NCBI RefSeq assembly: GCF_000236805.1
Contig: NZ_AGFX01000041.1
Span: 434,001-498,000 of the forward strand
Length of the DNA stretch: 64,000 bases
Source: Paenibacillus peoriae KCTC 3763
GTDB lineage: Bacteria; Bacillota; Bacilli; Paenibacillales; Paenibacillaceae
Direction: 5' to 3'
Made by a program: the position numbers and the translations under genes
The notes under the pieces: generated by a model
Databases searched by the model: none
Told to the model about the DNA's origin: nothing
Seen by the model: the letters and a program-made list of their open reading frames with translations, nothing else
In this document: in pieces, positions 14,501-23,061 of the stretch
Layout of the letters: every line of letters begins with the position of its first letter
How positions within the stretch are numbered: the stretch's first letter is position 1

Positions 14501-17408
14501 TAACTCCAGTGCTTTGGGAATCAATCGGTTCCGTAACGGTTTTAATCCTATGCTTGTCGTCATACATATACGCAGTTTGTGAACCCTTTTCATCCACTGA
14601 ACCTGTAATATTACCGTAATCATCATATTCAGCAGTCGTTGTCAAAACGTCTCCATTTTGATTATTACTGGACGAAGTACGGGTTGGAACAGGTACGGTA
14701 TAGGCTTTGCCTGTCACCTGCTTACCGTATTGATAAGCTGTGCTCTTTTCAGAATCTCCTGCTTTAACCATAGATTGATCCAGGTAATACTGTGGTGGCG
14801 TGTCTGCACTAATAAACTTTTTATTATAATTGAATGTTGAACGAACCAATCCATTGTCTGTTACGGTAGAGAACGAAGTATCTTTTACATAGCTCTCACC
14901 CATATCGGAATTATAATGAATCGTTTCCCGATTATAGTTTTCGGTTTGATTGTTTTCATATGTGATTTGGTCTACACGTGAGACCGCTCTATATGCCTCG
15001 TTTACCGAATCGGAGCCAATATAGCGTTTTACTGGCTGGTCTTCATAAGTATACAAAGTAGAGGCTCCCGTAGGATGAAATACTTTGGTTAACAAAGCGT
15101 ACGGATTAGAGATTTGTCTTTCAGGATGTGACGCGCTCAAATTAAACTTGGCAGGTGCCAATGTATAGGAATATGTGGTTTTTCTGCCTTCGGCATCTGT
15201 CACGGAATCCAGTAATTCAACACCTTGTTCTGTATGTTTATTATAGACAACTGTGCGGTTTCCTTTAGACAAAGTAACGTCTGTAGCCGTATATTGAATA
15301 TCAATCGAGTTGCCGATTGCATCTTCTACCTTACTAAGCAATTTACGTTTATAAGTAGCATTGAGTTCATAATTGAACTTTATCGTGTTATGATATGCAT
15401 CTTCAATTTGCAGCAACTGACCGTCTTTGGAAAAATATTGTTTTTTCGTCCCATCAACAGAAGTTAATACAGTAGCTGAGTTCTCCCCATTAACTGTTAC
15501 TGAAGTGTCGGGAGTGAAGGTCAGTCCTTTCCAGTCGTAACCTTTGAGCTGGTCACCCTCAATTTCATAGCTGCCACCATCCCCCAAGTGCATATACTGC
15601 TTGCCCTCTTTGGTTTCTACATAAGGTAAATTCCAAGACCACCCCTTACCCAGAGGGTTCAATTGATCTTCTAGCGCAGGATAGGTACGGTTTTGAAAAA
15701 TAAATGAAGGTTGATAGGCTACAATCTCAGCAAAAACGGTAGCATCCGCATCTGCTGCAATATAGTATTTATTCCCATCGTCACCCGGAATTTCAGCCTG
15801 AGGACTGCTGTTAATTATATCCCTATAGTACTCAGCCTCAGCAATGGTTGTGAACAGCGCTGTCTGTCGGCGAACAGCCGTTTCCAGCCCCTCAGAAACA
15901 ATCGTTTCAATTTGTGGTGAGCCTTCCATGGTAAAGGCTGTTCTTGTCCTTCCGCCTTTTCCGTTACTTGTCCACTCGCTATAACCAATATCGCTAGTAT
16001 AACCGGGCTTTGTGACGGTTCCGCTATAATCTTGTCTCCATTCTCTGGTATCAGCAGTTCCCTTATTGTAGACTGTTCCTGAATAATACGCTGCTCCTGA
16101 TTCTGTACATATTCCTCTACCAGGAGAGTACATGGGACATCTTGGGAAAACGAGCAAAGACGATAAAGTTAAATCCCCTACATATGAATCCCTGTCGTAA
16201 TGCATTTTAGAGTCTCCACATACCGGGCTACCTTGAAAAGTTCGCGAAGCGTTGCCCATACTATCATAATAGAACAAATTCATAACGCTGCATTGTTCCA
16301 TGTATATATTTTTTGAACTAGGAGCCGTATATGATCCCTTGATGACTCTAGCTTGCCCGTCTTTACTTAAAGTTCCGGTAAACCCATCTTTACTATACTT
16401 AATAGAGTCCGGAAAAGCCTTCTCCCATTTTCCCGTTTGAGAGTTCTTTTCTACTCTGGACTCCGGAGCTATTGTATAGGTTATTTTCTGTCCCGCTGCT
16501 TGACTAGCAGCTTCATAGGTTGTGTATGTGCCTATAACTTTGGTTTCTGGCTGAAGATTATAGGTGTTAACATCAACATTCCCATCACCATTTGTGTCCT
16601 CTTGCACCCATCTTTTTTGCTGATAGGCTACCTTGTACGATTTAGTGACAGGTTTCATCATCGCCTTAAAGTAGACATAATAATTTTGCACAGCAGCACT
16701 GTTGTCAACAATTTCAGCGCCCTTGTCAAAAAATTGAGCCCGATTCGTATCATATTGACGCGTCAAAGAAAAGCCAAGCCCATTTCGTCCAGGCAGAGTT
16801 AAATCTGTATTTTGCAGCGATAAGCTGCCTGATAAAGTGGATATCGATTCTTTATCGTCACCAACAGAATAAGGTGCTTCATTAAAAGAAGACTTATTGT
16901 ATACTGGCGCTTCTTCTCTAATGGGTGGAAGCTGTGGCACATTCACCATGAGACTTTGTTTCAGGAAGTCCACCTTATATACATCTTCAGTAACTTTTGA
17001 TGCTGGATCAGGATCATCTGTTGGATAAACATCATCTGTAACACTATGAGAAATCAGGTTATCTAATGGAGCATCCGATAGCTTATTATATACGTTACTT
17101 GTTACAGTCTGTGATTGGTTTTCCTCTGAAGGAAATAACGAAGCTACTGCCTGCTCGTAGCTTATATGATCCTGTTCAGCCATATATAACGCTGTATAAA
17201 TTTGATTTAATGAATAACCTTTTTTTACTTGTTCCGAAAGAAAAGATGATGTGACTCCAAATCGGGCAGCCATTTGATCCGCCGAATATTGCGAATTGTC
17301 CTTCCCTGCACCGAATACATTTGGAGGAACAAAGCCACTAATTGTACTGAAAATAAATGTAATAATCATGATTATCGCTATATGACGTCTTGTTGTTCTA
17401 AATCGCAA
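11550..17408 (-). CDS. Secreted Rhs/YD-repeat polymorphic toxin (WapA-like)
   Basis: 1952 residues. A signal peptide (about 1-34, IAIIMIITFIFSTISGF) is followed by an N-terminal region to about residue 600, many YD repeats (YDANGRL, YDALDRV, YDELGRV and similar, about 620-1640), and the Rhs core end WYDPDSGRFINED...NNPLIYVDPTGN near 1710-1743. The variable tail (about 1744-1952) ends with YRSGSGTNVNLTPRTVDTSG, HVSVSAVDPYEHKMW and YYLTEILKSISIKY; I cannot name its toxic activity. Start is TTG 17408 after GGAGAG. In this family the YD region forms a shell holding the tail, which kills neighbours lacking the DUF5071-type immunity gene that follows. The 505-residue gene precedes it by 54 bases. 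Confidence 0.9.
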   Translation of the reverse strand: MRFRTTRRHIAIIMIITFIFSTISGFVPPNVFGAGKDNSQYSADQMAARFGVTSSFLSEQVKKGYSLNQIYTALYMAEQDHISYEQAVASLFPSEENQSQTVTSNVYNKLSDAPLDNLISHSVTDDVYPTDDPDPASKVTEDVYKVDFLKQSLMVNVPQLPPIREEAPVYNKSSFNEAPYSVGDDKESISTLSGSLSLQNTDLTLPGRNGLGFSLTRQYDTNRAQFFDKGAEIVDNSAAVQNYYVYFKAMMKPVTKSYKVAYQQKRWVQEDTNGDGNVDVNTYNLQPETKVIGTYTTYEAASQAAGQKITYTIAPESRVEKNSQTGKWEKAFPDSIKYSKDGFTGTLSKDGQARVIKGSYTAPSSKNIYMEQCSVMNLFYYDSMGNASRTFQGSPVCGDSKMHYDRDSYVGDLTLSSLLVFPRCPMYSPGRGICTESGAAYYSGTVYNKGTADTREWRQDYSGTVTKPGYTSDIGYSEWTSNGKGGRTRTAFTMEGSPQIETIVSEGLETAVRRQTALFTTIAEAEYYRDIINSSPQAEIPGDDGNKYYIAADADATVFAEIVAYQPSFIFQNRTYPALEDQLNPLGKGWSWNLPYVETKEGKQYMHLGDGGSYEIEGDQLKGYDWKGLTFTPDTSVTVNGENSATVLTSVDGTKKQYFSKDGQLLQIEDAYHNTIKFNYELNATYKRKLLSKVEDAIGNSIDIQYTATDVTLSKGNRTVVYNKHTEQGVELLDSVTDAEGRKTTYSYTLAPAKFNLSASHPERQISNPYALLTKVFHPTGASTLYTYEDQPVKRYIGSDSVNEAYRAVSRVDQITYENNQTENYNRETIHYNSDMGESYVKDTSFSTVTDNGLVRSTFNYNKKFISADTPPQYYLDQSMVKAGDSEKSTAYQYGKQVTGKAYTVPVPTRTSSSNNQNGDVLTTTAEYDDYGNITGSVDEKGSQTAYMYDDKHRIKTVTEPIDSQSTGVTEYTRNPQGKVTQVIVSKDHSGGELLQKVNYSGIDAYGNTTVQTIANGNKSVTTTTEYSSGYDHAFPTKQSVEITNIDGGKSTVTIQSDYDKSTGLITSSLDGKGQKTGYQYDALDRVKAVTYPDGKSIRVAYDDLENTVTVTNELGIRTKTRYNALGWNIESGLFEGNDYVIKSKSAYDANGRLVSSEDALGHLTRYGYDAWSRTTSTAYADGSEAAVKYDDALRQVIQRDGELNEQIQIYDKWNRLVQNKEKSAIDGNEEITSKIVYDAVSDQTLKQTDANGNETQFSYNALGDQTSVTEPNGETTKYTYDMLGNLTRITYPDGQAKVKSYDELGRVIQTKDANDQIEKRYFDANGNLSKKIDRNGNVTSFEYDSRNRLKSRTGKDETVSYVYDAAGKRLSMTDQTGTTSYAYDPYTEQLNTLSYPDGLKLSNQYDSNGNRTEMTGPFGEQVNYTYDLLNRLKTVGNTKDKPVSEYAYTKNGLLDSTVSANGYRQQNQYNGIELVELKHTRSDAETNSFQYSYDPGKNITKRIQNGVEDAFTYDKLNRIATSTENQDAYSYDARGNRLTMETERAPHTKPRVNSFDDQNRLTQVKIDGKLVEYRYNGDGLLTDRIQDGVHTRYYYDGNNAQVIAEATIENGKPVLKANYIRGLKLEAIAYADQTEAYPVYNGHGDIIEIRDSSGALLNQYQYDIWGNEEVKEEKVHNPFRYSGELWDDTTELQYLRARWYDPDSGRFINEDTYEGKISDPQSLNWYVYVNNNPLIYVDPTGNWCQSIDGKSSHSGGCNDLSKIDRYVPDSLYKANQHKPYSSIVQIYEKQKLMAIDKARNISVFRISKNEVALPVNNAGSTANSLIQILGISAAIGIEASKTKVDTNTTLKPRTIYRSGSGTNVNLTPRTVDTSGLSYFLKVVGDKGTLTTVEAVNATGVLKAVIDNAATGHVSVSAVDPYEHKMWIASREKANQSPYYLTEILKSISIKY

Positions 17409-17462
17409 GTTCTTCTCTCCATTCCGTGACTTTAATTTAAGTTACTTATCGTTTATTTGGAG

Positions 17463-18980
17463 TTATTTACTCTTAATTTGTATCAGGTTACCGTTAGAGT
17501 CATATTGATATTTGAAAACAACCTGACCATCCTGTTCAATATGCTCAAGCCTTCCATTAGCGTCATATATATATTTATACTTTCTGGATAGGCCACTTTT
17601 AATGCTAATGCTAAACTCCGAATAGTTACCAGCCGCATCCTTGGCTTTAACTGCGAACTTATATATTTTCTGAGGTTCTAATTGGTCTACTTGAAAGGTT
17701 AATTCCTTGGTATTGCCTATCATCTGACCATTACGATAAACATCGTAGCCAACGACTCCAACATCATCTGTAGATGCTTCCCAGGTTAGAGTAATGCTGT
17801 TAGGCGAAGGTCTGGAACCTACTAACTTCTTAGGTTTGGAAGGACTTGTTATATCCTTGGGCAAATCATCAATAGCCGGTATACGATCCAATCGGTCATT
17901 AAGCTGTTGTTTGTCTGTATCATTGAGATGCACTAGTAAAGGGCGGGCCATATTAATCTCCGTTTGTAATTTTGAAGCTTCTGCTTTTTCAACTGCCTGC
18001 GTAGCTGTCTTTAATTGTTCAGTATAGGCAGCAGCTTTTGCATCAATGATTTTCTGTATCGCTGCTACCCTTTCAACAAGCTTGCCCTTGTCTGGATTAC
18101 GCAACTTGTTTATTAGCTCTACAGCTGCATTTACATCATTTTGTAATTGGGTTGTCTCTGCTTGTGTTACCGCTGCTGCAGCTTTGTCCAGTTGTTCTAC
18201 ATAATGGGGATCATCCGAATCCGACCATTTAAAAACATAATAGTAACCCCCTGAAATCCCATTTTGCGGATATTCTGCAGGATCTGCGCTTGTTATCTGA
18301 CCTACAAACTCCCGGTTGGTAAACGTATGAGCCCCTTCCTCTGTTAACGCTTCAGCAGTCATATAGATGAAGGGGTTTGCATCGCTGGAGGAGAAACAAA
18401 CAAAATATATATCGTTAGCTTTAAAATGAAGTCGTTCTTCATTTGGTACCCCCTCATAAAACAGCTCAGACAAAGAAGTTGCTTCTGACCCTTTCATAAA
18501 AATTCGAAGAGCATTACCTGATTGCCAAGTAAAATAATCTTTTCTAGTTACATCTGGATTTACGTATTTTACAATTTGTGGCTCTTGCTTATAAAGCCAA
18601 TCAATAACTGTAAATTTTCTAACCCCATCCGTTATACTTTCGGTGACAACTCCAGTTGTTTTCACTGTTTTATAGCCGGTGAAGTCTCCATACACATTTG
18701 GGGTTTGGCTTAAAGCCTGAAAGAACCTTCGCTCTTCCATTTCTCCTTCTTTTGAATGTTTATCAATATCAAAACCCAGTTCTATTTGTCTTCCAGGTAC
18801 TTCAGTCAGTTTATATGTCTTCACCTCAGTACCCTTGTACTTGTACCAAGTATAATAAAATCTACCCTTGTCCTTGTCCCAAGTACGATAATCTGCATAA
18901 GATACTCCACCATTCCAGCCCAATGATGCCACTATAAAAACACCTAGCATCAATATTAATGGCCATTTTTTCAACATCAT
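17463..18980 (-). CDS. Secreted FnIII/YD protein preceding the Rhs toxin
   Basis: 505 residues with signal peptide (about 1-30, ends SYADYRTW). Residues about 30-260 are a unique domain. At about 262-360 two similar helical units occur (TQAETTQLQNDVNAAVELIN and VEKAEASKLQTEINMARPLL). A fibronectin type III domain spans about 380-457, and the end carries two YD-type repeats (YKYIYDANGRLEHIEQDGQV, KYQYDSNGNLIQI). It is the first gene of the Rhs operon. The shared YD ending suggests interaction with, or origin from, the Rhs shell; a role in export or surface display is only inferred. Confidence 0.8.
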   Translation of the reverse strand: MMLKKWPLILMLGVFIVASLGWNGGVSYADYRTWDKDKGRFYYTWYKYKGTEVKTYKLTEVPGRQIELGFDIDKHSKEGEMEERRFFQALSQTPNVYGDFTGYKTVKTTGVVTESITDGVRKFTVIDWLYKQEPQIVKYVNPDVTRKDYFTWQSGNALRIFMKGSEATSLSELFYEGVPNEERLHFKANDIYFVCFSSSDANPFIYMTAEALTEEGAHTFTNREFVGQITSADPAEYPQNGISGGYYYVFKWSDSDDPHYVEQLDKAAAAVTQAETTQLQNDVNAAVELINKLRNPDKGKLVERVAAIQKIIDAKAAAYTEQLKTATQAVEKAEASKLQTEINMARPLLVHLNDTDKQQLNDRLDRIPAIDDLPKDITSPSKPKKLVGSRPSPNSITLTWEASTDDVGVVGYDVYRNGQMIGNTKELTFQVDQLEPQKIYKFAVKAKDAAGNYSEFSISIKSGLSRKYKYIYDANGRLEHIEQDGQVVFKYQYDSNGNLIQIKSK

Positions 18981-19262
18981 CTCTTAACCTCTTTTCTCCA
19001 AGTACACTCAGATAATCATTAGCATTATAACTTTTCAATAATTCTACTAACAGTTAAATATTAGAAGAAAGTAAATTACAAGCATAGATATTTGGAAGCA
19101 GGCATCATATATTCAAATTTCCAAGGCAACCTTAAAGAACCCCAACGCGTTTTGGACGGTTGGATCAGAGTAATTATACGTTTTCATGCTACTTGCAAAA
19201 TGAGAAGCCCTTCTTACGACAAATAAAGAATTTTGACAAGCCCTATTTCCGTGTTAGAGGTT

Positions 19263-19418
19263 TTATCCCTTTTTTATACGACTCACTCGGAGCAACTCCC
19301 TCTGTAAAATAAGTATTGTTTCATGAATGAATTCATCTGCATTCAGGTGGATTAGCTCTCCTGTGTATAAATTGGCGACAGAGTCACCGGAAATCTCCCT
19401 TACATTCATCTCTCTCAT
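19263..19418 (-). CDS. Small ORF, 51 residues, uncertain
   Basis: Minus-strand ORF starting MREMNVREISGDSVANLYTG and ending RVSRIKKG, with helical amphipathic middle (DEFIHETILILQRELLRVS). No good ribosome binding site; family unknown. It lies between the start of the toxin operon and the divergent DUF2087 gene. The rest of 18981-19487 is AT-rich and presumably holds the divergent promoters; I see no other gene in it. Confidence 0.35.
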   Translation of the reverse strand: MREMNVREISGDSVANLYTGELIHLNADEFIHETILILQRELLRVSRIKKG

Positions 19419-19487
19419 TGATTTAAAATAAACGAAATGTTATATTGTCTATAAAATAATCATCATTTAATCGAGGTGTTTGCTAAA

Positions 19488-20246
19488 ATGGATCATTCCG
19501 AGCTATTCTGGAATGCTGGAGTCGAGGAGCTAAAGCGTGGATATATCCGTCAGGGAGAGCAGGTGGTCTGCCTGCTGGACGGACAGCGATACGAGCAAGG
19601 TATCATCTATCAGGATCAAGGGGTATTTTATGACGCGGAGAGATACATGCGTCTTCATATTGAGCGGACATATGGTTCGGTATTTGAATATTTGATCGGC
19701 CTGGACAAAAAGCTGACCGGGCTGACGGATCATCAGAATCGACTGCTTCAGCTATTTTATGAAGGCATGGGCGATGCGGATATTCAAAAGGAAACCGGAA
19801 TCGGCAGTGCATCAACCATACGCAATCACCGCTTTGGACTCAAGGAAAAAGAACGGCAGGCCAAGGTATTTCTCACATTAATGGAGCTGCTAAAGGAGAA
19901 GGACCGCCATGCTCCAGCCATCATCGAAGTGCCGGTACGGACACGGATGGTGGACGAACGCTACAACATTACAGAAGACGAAAAGCAAAAGATACTCAAG
20001 AAGTATTTTCCGAATGGTACAGACGGGCACCTGAAAACCTTCAAAATGCAAGAAAAGCACAAGCTAGTTGTGCTGCGTGAAATTGCGGAACGTTTCGTAA
20101 AAGGACAAACGTATCATGAGAAGGATATCAATACGATTTTACAGGAAGTGTATGACGATTATGTCACAGTGCGCAGATATATGATTGAGTATGGTCTATT
20201 GGATCGCAAGCCGGATGGAAGTGAATATTGGTTAAAAGATTATTAA
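19488..20246 (+). CDS. DUF2087 domain transcriptional regulator
   Basis: 252 residues. An N-terminal part with a LuxR/sigma-4-like helix-turn-helix (LTGLTDHQNRLLQLFYEGMG then SASTIRNHRFGLKEKERQ, about 75-125) is followed by a C-terminal DUF2087 domain (about 165-250: KKYFPNGTDGHLKTFKMQEK, RFVKGQTYHEKDINTILQEV, DDYVTVRRYMIEYGLLDRKP). DUF2087 proteins are Firmicute regulators of unknown ligand. The ATG at 19488 sits eight bases after GAGGTG; a GTG at 19476 overlaps that site and is unlikely. A GIY-YIG gene follows 33 bases later and is probably co-transcribed. Confidence 0.85.
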   Translation: MDHSELFWNAGVEELKRGYIRQGEQVVCLLDGQRYEQGIIYQDQGVFYDAERYMRLHIERTYGSVFEYLIGLDKKLTGLTDHQNRLLQLFYEGMGDADIQKETGIGSASTIRNHRFGLKEKERQAKVFLTLMELLKEKDRHAPAIIEVPVRTRMVDERYNITEDEKQKILKKYFPNGTDGHLKTFKMQEKHKLVVLREIAERFVKGQTYHEKDINTILQEVYDDYVTVRRYMIEYGLLDRKPDGSEYWLKDY

Positions 20247-20279
20247 TGAGCAACGTTTATAAATGAGGAGGATTCAACC

Positions 20280-20621
20280 ATGAACAGAAGAAAAGAACTG
20301 GTACAGCAGTACATGGAGATAAAAACCGAGGCTGGAATCTATTGCATTCGCAATACACACAATGGAAAAATGCTTGTCGCTTCTACGCCGAATTTGAAAT
20401 CGCTGAATGGGCGTCGTTTTGAATTGCAAATGGGCGTATCTAAAAATAAACAGCTGCAACAAGAATGGAATGAGTATGGCGAGGATGCATTTGAATTTGA
20501 AGTGCTGGACATTTTGAAGAAAAAGGATTCAGAGTTCTTCGATGTCAAAGATGCGCTGGCAAAGCTGGAGCAGACCTGGATTGATCGACTCCAGCCTTAT
20601 GGGGACAAAGGATATTTGTAA
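20280..20621 (+). CDS. GIY-YIG family protein
   Basis: 113 residues with the GIY-YIG hallmark AGIYCIRNTHNGKMLVAST near residue 18, an Arg in GRRFELQ and Glu/Asn-rich later motifs (NEYGEDAFEFEVL, LEQTWIDRLQPYGDKGY). GIY-YIG enzymes cut DNA, but small stand-alone members like this are of unknown function in Paenibacillus and Bacillus. The YIG half is altered (Leu-Val-Ala), so activity is uncertain. It follows the DUF2087 gene with AGGAGG just before the ATG. Confidence 0.85.
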   Translation: MNRRKELVQQYMEIKTEAGIYCIRNTHNGKMLVASTPNLKSLNGRRFELQMGVSKNKQLQQEWNEYGEDAFEFEVLDILKKKDSEFFDVKDALAKLEQTWIDRLQPYGDKGYL

Positions 20622-20691
20622 AACCACTTTCGAGCAGCAACCGTCTGGAGCCTTCGTTATCTGGACCAATGAAGGCTTCTATACGGTGAAC

Positions 20692-21249
20692 CTAATTTAA
20701 TAATCCCCAGCCAATTCCAACCAGGACTCCATTAATTAGGAATAATGCAATACATGCTTTCCACTTGTTGACTTCATTCGTTTGAAAAAATCCGGGCACT
20801 TTACCATGGCACATGAACAAAGTAAAAGACAAATTCCAAATAATACGAATACCATACTTTATGTAATATAGAGCAGGACTCAGCTGTACACCGCCCCATA
20901 TAGGCGGGATATCCGGAATGAACAAAATGGCACACGCATAGTACATAGTCTCATATGTAAAATAAAATACAGCCAGCCACCAGGCCCACTTCTTACCAAA
21001 CAACATACCAACACCAGCAGTGGTTCCAGCCAAACCAAGCAAAGCAATGAATCCTTGAAACATGCCCCTGCAAATCCCTAGTAACGTAGAAGCCTCATTC
21101 AACGCATTGAGTGTCAATAGCTGTGTCACCAGCAGAAGAGCCCCATTAAAAATCAGTAAAATGGCTGCAATACTTACACCTAAAGGCCGTTCAAGAGCTG
21201 TGCTCGTTACATATTCCACTACTTCTTTTTTGGTATATAAATCCGACAC
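20692..21249 (-). CDS. Integral membrane protein, function unknown
   Basis: 185 residues with four hydrophobic helices (about 24-48, 60-83, 88-112 and 160-183). The start chosen is GTG 21249, eight bases after AGGAGAG; the ATG at 21339 adds 30 residues without a binding site and contains a His/Cys-rich stretch unlike the rest. No family recognised. It is monocistronic and convergent with the GIY-YIG gene. Confidence 0.65.
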   Translation of the reverse strand: MSDLYTKKEVVEYVTSTALERPLGVSIAAILLIFNGALLLVTQLLTLNALNEASTLLGICRGMFQGFIALLGLAGTTAGVGMLFGKKWAWWLAVFYFTYETMYYACAILFIPDIPPIWGGVQLSPALYYIKYGIRIIWNLSFTLFMCHGKVPGFFQTNEVNKWKACIALFLINGVLVGIGWGLLN

Positions 21250-21524
21250 TTCGTCTACTCTCCTAACCCAATGATATACATCCATTTTCGGGCGGCTACA
21301 ATAACAGTGTGTTCTCGCCTCATTCCCATATATCGGCATTCAAAGAAATATGATTTAGATTAATAGAATCCCAAATAGAGTAATATCTACCCTTATACTA
21401 CCATTCAAAGATTGAATCTGACAAATAAAAGCACTAAAGTACATCTTCTTCCCTGACTGAGCAAGGAGCAAAAATCGGTACCTGATTGTGGTATTACTAT
21501 AGCCTTAAAACTGTCAAAGTGGCT

Positions 21525-21941
21525 TCAATTCAAAAGCACTAACAGCGCCTGCTTGTACTTTTCTATTCGTGCTAAATCTTTCTCCGTAGGGTTAGGAATG
21601 CGTTCCAGGTTCATATTTTCCATAATATCTGCTATTTTTACCACTCTGGATAATGGATTTTTTTGGGCTCGACGTATAAATTCACTGTACTCCTCTCCCT
21701 CATTTCGAGTCAGCCCTTCCACCGCTTCAATAATGTGTCTGCCAAAACCCGCTTCTTTCAGTTGATCCGCCGTGACCTCTGTATCCTCCAGCACATCATG
21801 CAGCACGGCTACTATTTTTTCATCCATATGCTCTACTCGATTCATAACCTGAAGCGGGTGAAAAATATAAGGCTGGCCGCCTTTATCCGCCTGTCCCTGA
21901 TGAGCCTTCGCCGCGATAGCAATCGCATTTTCTATGTTCAT
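21525..21941 (-). CDS. HD-domain phosphohydrolase of the RelA/SpoT-HD type
   Basis: 138 residues made of one HD domain. H-x-GQ-ADKGGQPYIFHPLQVM (about 13-34), the HD dyad in VAVLHDVLEDTEVT (His48-Asp49) and a later Asp in KIADIMENM match the hydrolase half of RelA/SpoT and the stand-alone MESH1-like proteins. Members without a synthetase domain may degrade (p)ppGpp or other nucleotides; the true substrate is open. It lies 48 bases upstream-to-downstream from the methyltransferase-like gene on the same strand and could be its second cistron. Confidence 0.8.
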   Translation of the reverse strand: MNIENAIAIAAKAHQGQADKGGQPYIFHPLQVMNRVEHMDEKIVAVLHDVLEDTEVTADQLKEAGFGRHIIEAVEGLTRNEGEEYSEFIRRAQKNPLSRVVKIADIMENMNLERIPNPTEKDLARIEKYKQALLVLLN

Positions 21942-21988
21942 TTCGCACCCCCCTCAACTCTGTTTTCCCCCTCTGACACCCTTAGCTC

Positions 21989-22933
21989 CTACGAGCCTAA
22001 ACGCGTTATTTTCGTGGCTTTGTATCCTGTGGAAGAATGGATATACTCTACTTGATAACTCGATCGGGCATCCAAAAGCTCTTCCATAAATGGAAGGCAT
22101 GGACTGTAAATAAAGCTCCCTCCCTGCTGAATCGCTCTGAGGATTTCCATATATTTGTGAGCGTACTCGTAAATATTGCCGTCAGCCTTCAGATGATGAT
22201 GTATAAAATGATTGGTAAACTCCATATGAGATATGATCGTGTCCCATTGGCTTTCCTCAAAGGTAGTTTCCAACCAATCTCCCTGAGTTACACAGCCTTC
22301 TGTTTTAGCCAATCGATCCGTCCCATAAGCCTTGAATCCGTGAGATCGCAAATAGAAGACCAGCCTTGCTTCTGATCCGCAACCGATGTCGAGAACAGGC
22401 TCTTGCATGCGAGCCATATCCAATCCTAGCAGCTCGGCTTGCAACTCCGGCGTGTATTCCTCGCAAGGTATCCAAAAGGTATACTCACTTTCTGCATACT
22501 TGGCAAACATCGCTTGTCCGTTGGTACGAATTAAAAAATCTCTTAAATGCCCGTAATGCTGCTGAAACAGCAAGCTCAGCATTGCTTTATCTATAGATTG
22601 CTTTTGGAACAGCTTTTGAATCCGGATGAAGAGTCGATCGTACAGCTCGGTAAGCTCCCTCACATGTTTTGCGTGAAAATGCAGAAACTGATTGGTGCTT
22701 ACCAACTGGTGCAGCGTTTTGGAGGCTACATCCGCAACAAAAGCGGTATACGTGTGCTGGCACTTTAAGCTTTGCAACATGAAAATCAAATCCGAACCCC
22801 TCTGTGTCATCCAGTAGGTCAACTCTGGAGAAGGGCCCATAAGAACATTTTCCTCTCGTATATAGAACAAACTTCGGTGCTGATTATAAAACATTTGATT
22901 ATCAACGAGTCTGCTGAGCAGGGCAACCGTCAT
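21989..22933 (-). CDS. SAM-dependent methyltransferase-like protein
   Basis: 314 residues. The N-terminal half is a unique helical region; the Rossmann signature VLDIGCGSEARLVFYLRSHG near residue 182 followed by YGTDRLAK fits a class I methyltransferase SAM site. The C-terminal part holds SQWDTIISHMEFTNHFIHHH and YMEILRAIQQGGSFIYSPCL. The substrate is unknown. It precedes the HD hydrolase gene. Confidence 0.75.
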   Translation of the reverse strand: MTVALLSRLVDNQMFYNQHRSLFYIREENVLMGPSPELTYWMTQRGSDLIFMLQSLKCQHTYTAFVADVASKTLHQLVSTNQFLHFHAKHVRELTELYDRLFIRIQKLFQKQSIDKAMLSLLFQQHYGHLRDFLIRTNGQAMFAKYAESEYTFWIPCEEYTPELQAELLGLDMARMQEPVLDIGCGSEARLVFYLRSHGFKAYGTDRLAKTEGCVTQGDWLETTFEESQWDTIISHMEFTNHFIHHHLKADGNIYEYAHKYMEILRAIQQGGSFIYSPCLPFMEELLDARSSYQVEYIHSSTGYKATKITRLGS

Positions 22934-23061
22934 CTTCGCTTCCTCCTAGCATACAAGATAGATGAGTCCACAAACGTTAAAGCCCTACCCAAGCCGAAAC
23001 AATGCTATCCTTGGGTAGGACCAGCTTATTTTCTAAGTATATCATGGATGGAAATTGTGTT

